This document shows, piece by piece, positions 56,614-64,000 of a stretch of DNA of 64,000 nt. Under the pieces are notes generated by a model. The model was not told the DNA's origin and did not search any database. It saw only the letters and a list, made by a program, of their open reading frames with translations. The stretch is from Manduca sexta. Taxonomy: Eukaryota > Arthropoda > Insecta > Lepidoptera > Sphingidae. The translations under genes and the position numbers were made by a program. The stretch spans positions 8,370,001 to 8,434,000 of the forward strand of contig NC_051117.1 of the NCBI RefSeq assembly GCF_014839805.1, written 5' to 3'. Numbering within the stretch: position 1 is the stretch's first letter; every line of letters begins with the position of its first letter.

Positions 56614-57353
56614 CTAACACAGCGCCGAGCCCGCTTGGCCTGCGTCCACCGTCAGTAACAACGGTGCGTCTGGTTGAAAATGGGCCAGCACACGCTCGCT
56701 GGCCAGCTCGCGTTTAACGCACTCGAAAGCCTCCTGCTGGCTTGTGCCCCACTGCCATGCTGCGCCTTCGCGCAACAGTTCGTGCAATGGGTGCAATATT
56801 GCCGAAGCTAATGGAATAAAATTCCTATAGTAGTTTACTATACCTAGGAATCGTTTTACTCCTAATACATTGATGGGGGCGGGTGCTTTTAATATCGCTT
56901 CAACCTTAGATGGAGAAGTTCTCAATCCGTTTCTATCTATTACGTATCCTAAATAAGTAACACTACTTTCAAAAAACACACATTTATCTTTTGCAGCCGT
57001 AATCCTGCGTCCTGTAATCTACGCAAGACCTCCCGCAACCTTGATAAATGTATTTCTGTAGTAGGACCCGTAATACAAATGTCATCGAGCCATACACTGA
57101 CACCCTCCAACCCTGACAATAGTGTTTCCATTGCCTTTTGGAATATAGCCGGTGCATTCGCTAGACCATAAACTAAACGACTATATGAAAATAACCCTTT
57201 GTGTGTATTGATGGTGGTTAGTTTCTGAGATGCTTTTGATAATTTAAATTGATTGTAGGCATTACTCAAATCTATTTTAGTATATCTTTCACCACCACCT
57301 AACTTGGAAAATACCTCTTCTATACGAGGTAACGGATATCTATCTACCTTCAA
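56614..57353 (-). pseudogene. Reverse transcriptase region of the mag-like element (broken)
   Basis: 57353-56949 contains YTKIDLSNAYNQFKL, VYGLANAPAIFQKAME and WLDDICITG, the palm motifs with the catalytic DD. 56979-56614 continues with YLGYVIDRNG and the start of RNase H (LLLTVDAG). Frame changes lie near 57380, 56990 and 56637. Confidence 0.78.
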
Positions 57354-57507
57354 ATCCTTATTTAACGTACACGAAAAATCCCCGCTATTTTTAATTTACC
57401 GTTTTCTTTTAAAACTGGTACTATAGGTGTAGCATAATCGGAATGGTTAACGGGCACAAGAATTCCTAGGGAGACAAGTCTATCAAGCTCCGCACTAACT
57501 CTATCTT

Positions 57508-58148
57508 TTAAGGCAAAAGGTACTGGTCTTGGCTTAAAAATTTTGGGGTTACCTTATCTTTCAATTGCAATTCGACCTCAAACTTGCTAAAGCAGCCTAA
57601 CTCGTCTTTCCAAACGTCCGGATATTGATCCAACAGTCGCTGCACTACTTCAATGTACTTGTTATTCAGACATGGATTAATATTGTTATTAGATGTTGCA
57701 AAGTAAACTTTAAATTTAGCCATAAAATCACGTCCCAATAACGGTGGGCCTCCGTTTTGTATAACATAAATTTTAATGTCTTTACACAGTGTAGAATATT
57801 TTATTTTTGCTACAAAATATCCTAGGGTGTAATACTATGGCCGTTGTATAGACACATTTTGATATCACTTTTAAGCAACCTTGATTGTGAAAAATAAGAC
57901 GAATACAACTTATCTGAAATAACTGTTGTGCCCGAACCCGTATCTAACTCCATACACAGTTCTATATTATTTACTTGGACGCAAATTTTAACCGGACTAT
58001 AGTTAACATACCTTATACTAAAGAGTTCACATTCCTTACAGTCATTTTCTTGAGTAGGCTGAACATTTTCCGTAACAAAGTTATTTAAGTTACACTTTGA
58101 AACATCACATAGCTTTTTAAATGGCCTTTTTGCCCACATTTTAAACAC
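57508..58148 (-). pseudogene. Protease and pol N-terminal region of the mag-like element (broken)
   Basis: Frame 58148-57822 contains LDTGSGTTVIS, the aspartic protease active site. It stops at 57825 and continues in the next frame (57738-57508, LLGRDFMAKF-type segment), which breaks again at the five-base run 57536-57540. Confidence 0.72.
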
Positions 58149-58878
58149 TTATAATTTTTAAATCTACAATTTCGCGCATTATGATTCTTTAAGCCGCACA
58201 CTGTGCAACGGAATGCGACGTCACCAGCTCCATGACCGCGTTGGATCGCGCTCCCACCGGCGCGGCCGTCGCCGGCGCAGGCGTCGCCGGCGCGCGTTGT
58301 CCTACCCGCGTGGAATACGGGCTCGTCCTTGATGGTTGTAATGCCGGTAGCGATGCCAGTAGATCGCGCCGCGCGAGCTGCCGACGCTTTTTGGGCGACT
58401 TGTAACGCCTCTCTGAAGGTCAGCTTCCCCGAGTCACACTCAAAAAGTCTATCACGTTCTGGGCCTAACCCGAAGCCTAGCACGAACCGGTCACGGAGGA
58501 GCGTGTCCAATTCAGTGCCAAATTCGCAATACACGGCTAACCCTCGCAGCCGTGCAGCCCATTCTTCGATGCTTTCACCGTCGGACTTAATCGCCTCATA
58601 GAATTTTGCCCTATCAACGAACGTAGACTTTTCGGCGTAAAATGTCCATCGAGTAATTTCACTAGCTCATTATATGTACTTTCTTCAAGCTTCTTAGGAT
58701 AAACGAGGTTTCTAATTAGACGGTAAGATTCTTCCGATAAGTTGGTCAACAACACTGCACTTTTGTGGCCGTCAGGGATATTATTTAACACAATAAAATG
58801 CGTCAATTGTCCTTTGAAAACGTCCCAATCGTGAATTTTATGATCGAAAACACTTAAATTCCCGATATAATTCGACAT
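58085..58878 (-). pseudogene. gag region of the mag-like element (frame broken)
   Basis: Two frames, 58878-58537 and 58534-58085, cover one gag; the change lies at the four-base run 58629-58632. The N-terminal part is a typical retroelement capsid (FVLNN-like helices, 'NLSEESYRLIRNLV'). The end has one complete CCHC knuckle (CTVCGLKNHNARNC) and a second whose last Cys lies in the next frame. Confidence 0.75.
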
Positions 58879-58916
58879 TTTGCAAAATGCGTGGGTAGTT
58901 CGTCCTCGTCGCCAAT

Positions 58917-59004
58917 TGATACGTCACACGCAATAAAACAACCGTACTGTTCCGTAGCTAGTTTATTACTGAGTCAATGACAGTGACATTAGACATACAT
59001 TCCA
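58917..59004 (-). repeat. 5' LTR of the mag-like element
   Basis: Identical over 88 bases to 54531-54618; followed on the element strand by the primer-binding-site-like sequence. Confidence 0.88.
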
Positions 59005-59075
59005 ATTATGTCTCGTCAGTCGACACTCTATCTGGATCTTACTGTAATTATCATCAGTGGGGTCACTTTCCCTCC
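59005..59075 (+). repeat. Dispersed repeat family A remnant at the LTR flank
   Basis: 'tctcgtcagtcgacactcta' and 'aattatcatcagtggggtca', distal half only, starting at the retroelement boundary. Confidence 0.55.
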
Positions 59076-59990
59076 AAAAATAGGTTGTCTGTGGTTGTTT
59101 ATTTTTTGTAGTGATTTTGGCTATCCATATATAATATAATGTTCTTTAATTGTCACTCTACACAGTTCATAAGAAATGTGCGTGTTGATATGTAAGAAAA
59201 TCTTAGAATCATTGCTACAATTATTTAAGTTGTAAAGGCCACTATTTTTTATTTTAATTCTAGATTACTCGCCGTTATCTTCGTATTAGTAAATAAGAAG
59301 TATGCAGACTGTCTAGAGACCTTGACCTTGATATCTAACTGTAATGTTACTTTTGTTTAGATCTAATGCTGTAATAGTTTTGGGCTCTGGCGGTAATAAT
59401 TCTCTCACTTTAATATCGACACACAAAGCCATTCATTCCTTTACTGCTATCAATTGTGCTGCTATATTTCGATAGCTTTCTGTATTTAGCCTGATGTTTT
59501 GTTGTCTGATTTTTTAATTTGACTTAGCGTAGTCGGGCGTCCATTATGTATTTTTTTTATTTATCACAAATAAAATGTAAGTTACAGTAAGTACTAACAC
59601 GAAAACACTTAGATTCTCATTAATGAACATTTAAAATATACAATATTAACTAATCTAAACACTGTAATCATGACCGTCCGCCTTCTAGAAGACTTTACAT
59701 AACGGATCTCTAAGGAAGAAGGCAATAACAATTATGGAAGAGATATCTACAAAGGTAGACTCTGATACATTTAAGTTGGTTTGGCTAATGACTAGATCAC
59801 AAATATATTTGGTGCTACCCTTCAGCTATCTTAATAATAGAGTCTGTAGCCAATCGCGTTCTACAATCGTTAACACTAACATTATGTATGAAAAATATGT
59901 ATCCTAGCGAAAAAATTATCGATAGGTTATGTCGTTCGCATATTTTTTAGCGTTAACTATTGTAGAAAGATCTATACCGGCTTCAGATAT
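59076..59990. other. AT-rich DNA, nothing recognised
   Basis: No exon signal. One perfect TGACCTTGA at 59325-59333. Confidence 0.45.
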
Positions 59991-59996
59991 TTTATT

Positions 59997-60235
59997 GCAT
60001 CTGCTTTGGTGGTGTAGTCTTATTACCTGCATGATAGGGTTAGTGCTCTACTGTCTTGTGTTCAAATCCCGGGTCGGGAAAAGTTGGTCGGGTTCGTATC
60101 AGACTAGAGTCTTGAATTTGTGTCCATATAGCGATAGGCCCTCATCACATAGGACAAAATACACAGCGAAAACTGGGTTCACTAGTTACCTGTCTACCCC
60201 TTCGAAAGGCGTTGATGTGTGTTATACTTGTAGTT
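59997..60235 (+). repeat. Family B tRNA-derived SINE, diverged
   Basis: 'gcatctgctttggtggtgta' head, B-box 'gttcaaatcccgggtcgg', body 'agagtcttgaatttgtgtcc', end 'gcgttgatgtgtgt'. Confidence 0.65.
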
Positions 60236-60534
60236 ACTAATAAAACATAGTACATTAGATCACACATACCAATCCTATTTGGATCACTAAGATCACCATT
60301 CTAGCAGCAATCTGATACTGTCTAACTAGTGTTTCCCTTTCAACGATAATGGCGAATTTGATATGACATTCAGTAGCGAGATTGGATTTCGAGACCTTCA
60401 CGCCTAGATTCGTTTCGGCTCTCAGCCTTGTCGTGTTGAAAGTTGTCTACAGAATTATGTAGCATATTGATATAGTTGCGTATTTGATCATATCTGAATT
60501 TGAATCAGATCGGCTGATGTTCTTTTGTTTATAC

Positions 60535-60915
60535 AGGCAAAGACCTGCCCCTAATGACAAGCGGCGTAGGGTCCAGATAGTGTTGACTGATGATTATGAC
60601 TCGCCAGTCAATGCAATTATATCGGCTTTGAAAGCCGGTATACTCAGGCTGATCCCAGACACGACACACTTACATGGGATTATCAGAGGTAGCCTTAGAG
60701 AGAGGCGAGCTTGGGGCCTTGCGTGGTTCGTTTAAGGAACTTTTTTACGAAACGAAAATGTTGAAATGGGTGAACATTTTTGAACATAGCGCCCGAGACC
60801 TTGCATCGTTTTTTTTATTTTGCCTGGAGCCTTTGGCCTTTTAGGGCTGCCATAACGGGCTTTAAACTATGTGTATGGTTGCTATTCGAACAGAATAAAT
60901 ATCTTATCACTTGCG
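60535..60915 (-). repeat. Family A copy split by a 160-bp insertion
   Basis: 60535-60678 (to 'cttacatggg') and 60841-60915 (from 'gggctgccataacgggcttt') together give the family order of 35160-35385. 60679-60840 is foreign, and GGG flanks it on both sides. Confidence 0.55.
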
Positions 60916-61354
60916 ATAAGATTTTGCAGATTTTAGTATGATTCGGTTAAGACTAAATACATCTGTCTGTTTTTATCAGGCAGGAGGCTGTTCGCACAAC
61001 TGTAAATCTTTAGCATCTGGTTGAAGTGTATTGAGCTGATCTTGTCATTCATTTCTTCGATTATGATTATCAGAATGACAACCTACTTTGCAAGATATCT
61101 TATCTCGAAATGGAATTCATGGAATTAAAAACAATGACGAGTTTCCAAAATATCTTGATGAAATCTTAAAAAGATTTAACTGAAGCGACTTTTGGGGAGC
61201 TTCAAATGGCCATTAACGACGATTTGATTAATGCTGATACGGTGGATTAAGGCACTTGAGATTATCATATCAGTGGTTGATTTGAAATGATAAGTTGGTT
61301 TAATTTTAATTCGGATACGATATGCAATTGATTTTTGTTGAGTTCAATGCAGTT

Positions 61355-61450
61355 ATTGTCTTCTTGGTCTAGCAAGCTAGAATTGAAAAGGTCTGAGTTA
61401 GATTCCCGGTTGAAATAAGGGTTTTTGGATTTTCTATCTCATTATCAATA
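61355..61450 (+). repeat. Family B SINE fragment
   Basis: 'ggtctgagttagattcccgg' is a decayed B-box; the body ends at 'atctcattatcaatatcc'. Confidence 0.4.
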
Positions 61451-61525
61451 TCCTAGATAAGGTAGCATCGAACAAAAAAATACATTCCCAAGCATGCATG
61501 CCGACAGCGCAGAATAATTCAGCAT

Positions 61526-62607
61526 AGACCAAACAATTACTGTGGCGCGGCGGCAAGGCCGCTTTCTGAACGCGCCACAAAGAGCGATGGCCATACGGCT
61601 GATACGGGGATACCGCACGATCTCCTGTGAGGCGGCGGGCCTCCTTGCCGGACTACCGCCATGGGGTCTCGAGGCGAAGGTCCTCGCGTCACTGTATGTG
61701 TGGCGTGGGGAGGCGCAGAGCCGGGGCGTAGCTCCGCTACCGCGACAAATTGCCGCGCGGCGGACGGAGCTCCGGCAGAACCTCATGGCGGAATGGCGAC
61801 AACGACTGTCGCAACCCTTGGCTGGGCACGCCACGATAGCGGCGGTAAGTCCCTCTTCGAGGTGTGGCTGACGAGACGTCACGGCGTCCTCTCATTCCGG
61901 ACGATGCAGGTACTGACCGGTCACGGCTGCTTCGGCAGGTACCTGTATCGGATCCGGGTGGAGGATACGCCCGCGTGTTTTTATTGTGCGGATCGGCCGG
62001 AGGACACGGTGGAGCATACGGTGGAGGTGTGCCCAGCTTGGGCTGAGCACCGCCGTGTTCTCACAACGGCCATCGGTGGCGGAGACCTCTCGCGTCGGGG
62101 CCTGGTAGAAGCCATGCTCCGGGGCGAGAGAGTGGGACGCAGTCACCTCCTTCTGCGAGGACGTGATGCTCGCAAAGGAGGTGGCGGAACGGATACGGCG
62201 CCAAAGCGCCCAACGTCCCATCCGCCACGGCAGACGCACAAGACGCGGGCGTCGAACGTCTGCTGAGGATCGTCGGCCTCCGTAGGCGCGGACCGTCGGG
62301 TGACGAGCATTGGGTAGCTCGTCGCCCGAAACACCCCTAACGGCTTACCCGTGTGTACGGCGCGTAGTGTTCCACGCGCGCCTCGAAGAGCAGTGTCAGT
62401 GTAATTTGCGGGGCCCTTTAGGGCCGGTGCCTGCCTAGGTCTCAATGCCACCGGATCTTGGACCTAGGCACATAGGCAAAGGATGGGAACACCGTAGGTT
62501 TTTAGTCAGTAAAAGTCTGACACGCCCTCCCGCCCATCCCAAGGGGGGAGATAGTCAACTGATGATTTACCTACGTAAAAAAAAAAAAAAAAAGACCAAA
62601 CAATTAG
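61526..62607 (+). mobile_element. 5'-truncated R1-clade LINE with poly(A) and 14-bp target duplication
   Basis: 'agaccaaacaatta' occurs at 61526-61539 and again at 62594-62607. Between them lie an R1-type ORF2 C terminus (61542-62275), a GC-rich 3' UTR and an 18-base A-run (62577-62594). It has the full signature of target-primed reverse transcription. Sharp GC contrast with the flanks (GC-rich against AT-rich) also marks it as recent. Confidence 0.88.
61542..62275 (+). pseudogene. R1-clade LINE ORF2 C-terminal part (broken frames)
   Basis: Frame 1 (from 61542): LNAPQRAMAIRLIRGYRTIS, LLAGLPPWGLEAKVLASLY. Frame 2 (from about 61850): TRRHGVLSFRTMQVLTGHGC and the CCHC knuckle CFYCADRPEDTVEHTVEVC. 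Frame 3 (from about 62130): WDAVTSFCEDVMLAKEVAER, then an Arg-rich tail to TAG. This follows the C-terminal order of R1/Tras proteins. Frame changes near 61845 and 62128; the RT domain itself is missing through 5' truncation. Confidence 0.85.
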
Positions 62608-63235
62608 AACAGTGGAGCCCATCCAAGGCTCATTCAGGTCTGAACTATCCACCACTGGTTTTAAGTTTCAACTTACACATTTCTCAAACAAAAAATCTAG
62701 ACATATGCAGAATTAGGTCAGATTGTACGTAACATTACCTCGTTTGAGCCGAGAGCTCTCATCGTGCGCGTCGCTACACGCTAATGGCCTTCTGTGGTGC
62801 TGTTTTTAGATTCTTAGCATTGGTTTGGCAATGTTTTCTTTTAGGTTTTTTTTTATTAAAGTGGTAGAGATGTTATTAGTCTTAGGAAATGTAAAATTAA
62901 AGTGTAGATGACACGTATTCTTAAGTTAATATTCGTATGTTATAAAAATCAAAATTGTCACAATACGGCTGTATTAATTCTGATAGGGTTTTTGTTTATA
63001 GAAGTTTCCAACGTAATTTTGATTTAGAAATAAGACCTTTACGGATATGGCCGTAATCAGGAAGAAATAAAGGCATGTAATTAAGTAATCTTCTCTGTAT
63101 GTACTGTAGTTATAACTCAAACTGGTTTTGATAATAGCAACACCAGAATTTCTTGCCCATACTTCTCTGGTGAGAATTGTTTTCCGAACTGATGGTAGAG
63201 TTAATATTGACGGAATCTAAATAATGTTTAACATT
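62608..63235. other. AT-rich DNA, nothing recognised
   Basis: No exon, shared repeat or RNA gene seen. Confidence 0.45.
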
Positions 63236-63239
63236 TTAC

Positions 63240-63690
63240 GGGCCATTCAAATTAAACTACTTTTCGGATTTTATCGCGGTTTTAATAATTTTAGTTTTCT
63301 TCTGACGTTTCGAAGACTTTGCAGCCTTCGTGGTTACGGGGGGGAATGAGGTGTTGTTCATCTGCAAAGTCAAAGTTACAATATCTACCCACATTTTACA
63401 ACTTTTTATTTGTTTTTTTAATTTTTAGCTGTTTGTGGTCCGATCTACGCAGAATGTAATATACGCTCACAGTGTCTTGAAGTCTGGCAGTCGGGCTTTT
63501 GGATTCCGATTTAATTAAATGTACTATTGAAAGTAGGATTTTTTTAAATTTCGATAGCCTCGCGAATCATCCTAGGTAGGAATCGGTGTTCTTTGGCAAG
63601 GATTTGTGGCTTTTCTAGTCGCAGATAATGGTTGGAGCCTCCTTCGGAGTGTTCAACGACTGCCATTTTACGGGCCACATTAATTATTTA
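63240..63690 (-). mobile_element. Penelope-like element, C-terminal coding fragment and tail
   Basis: On the minus strand 63675-63550 reads AVVEHSEGGSNHYLRLEKPQ ... AKEHRFLPRMIREAIEI and then a frame break into KNPTFN, matching the 'IL....Y..R.IREAIEI.KHP.NFNRE' end of the GIY-YIG endonuclease domain of Penelope-like elements. The rest is the non-coding tail shared with 34655-34835 and others ('aggctgcaaagtcttcgaaa'). Confidence 0.65.
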
Positions 63691-64000
63691 ATAATCATTT
63701 CATTATAAATAATTAATATTAATAATATTTTTTATTTGTTGGAGTATCAATTTAAAATTGGAAGATTTTCATGGCGTTTATTATATTAAGCACTAATACT
63801 ATTATGCTGGCATTCCAAGAAATTCTTGCAAAGGGTCACACACTACACATAGCAAATAAGAGATCATTTTGTCCCTGGCGCAGAGTTTTAGACAAGCGAG
63901 CTAAGGGACTAAGCTACACCCGTATTTACAAACGAAACTATACGGACATATTATAAAGTTTCAAAGTTTTCTTTGCCTTTCTTCAGCTTTGTTAAATTTG
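63691..64000. other. AT-rich DNA to the window edge
   Basis: A 61-codon plus-strand frame at 63771-63956 has no recognisable motif; it is probably chance. Confidence 0.4.

Larger units (their letters stand above)
54531..59004 (-). mobile_element. mag-like Ty3/gypsy LTR retrotransposon, 4474 bp
   Basis: 88-bp direct repeats at 54531-54618 and 58917-59004 are identical, begin TG and end CA, and carry AATAAA on the element strand. Next to the 3' LTR is a purine-rich tract ('ttggaggaa'); next to the 5' LTR, 'tggcgacgagg' fits a primer-binding site complementary to a tRNA ending CGCCA (tRNA-Ser is used by mag; not verified here). Gag, protease, RT, RNase H and integrase regions follow in Ty3/gypsy order. 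Very short LTRs are a hallmark of the mag lineage first described in silkworm. The flanks share only ATT, so the target duplication is uncertain. Confidence 0.88.

Noticed and set aside
61445..62451. Minus-strand frames of 100-145 codons at 61.4-62.5 kb
   Set aside because: Antisense shadows of the GC-rich R1 LINE.
1..64000. CRISPR array, bacterial operon or prophage-like system
   Set aside because: No regularly spaced direct repeats with unique spacers, no ribosome binding sites and no gene packing; the window is clearly intron-bearing animal DNA.

Overview
The window is animal nuclear DNA, most likely from a moth or butterfly. The genes are split by canonical GT..AG introns into short GC-richer exons, the DNA between them is AT-rich, and tRNA-derived SINE-like repeats, RTE, R1 and Penelope-type non-LTR remnants, a short-LTR mag-like Ty3/gypsy element and Helitron-like ends recur throughout. 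There is no bacterial operon structure, CRISPR array or rRNA. The Lepidoptera assignment is an inference from the repeat families and the mag-like element, not from a database match.

Host genes. (1) Positions 500-2869, plus strand: the last five exons of a gene that starts outside the window, encoding a low-complexity Lys/Glu-rich tail that I do not recognise. (2) Positions 10414-11079, minus strand: an intronless 221-residue protein with an N-terminal ZAD zinc-binding domain and no C2H2 fingers. (3) Positions 12614-53381, minus strand: a 14-exon, about 41-kb gene that I assemble as the insect homologue of MDM1, a microtubule-binding centriole protein. All 13 exon junctions keep phase, and the summed coding length is 2355 bases (784 codons plus stop). 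Three of its exons (22341-22471, 14587-14664 and the 5-codon first exon 53367-53381) are too small or too interrupted to be found as ordinary open frames.

Mobile DNA fills most of the rest, above all the 12.7-kb first intron of MDM1 and everything upstream of it. The main elements are a mag-like LTR retrotransposon (54531-59004, minus, two identical 88-bp LTRs); a 1667-bp Tc1/mariner-like element (46903-48569, perfect 32-bp inverted repeats, TA duplication) that split a SINE; a 5'-truncated R1-clade LINE (61540-62593) with poly(A) and a 14-bp target duplication; a Penelope-like fragment (63240-63690); and RTE-type 3' ends (39235-39433, 50815-51150). At least six dispersed repeat families recur (called A, S, B, C, F and Penelope tails here).

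I found no evidence for a wholly new molecular system. The strongest items for a second look are the complete MDM1 structure with a possible internal promoter, the one-directional single-base frame breaks in the LTR element (assembly error or recent decay), a canonical -1 slippery heptamer at its gag/protease junction, the cluster of ATCGAT sites at 2968-4296, and several perfect short-loop hairpins.
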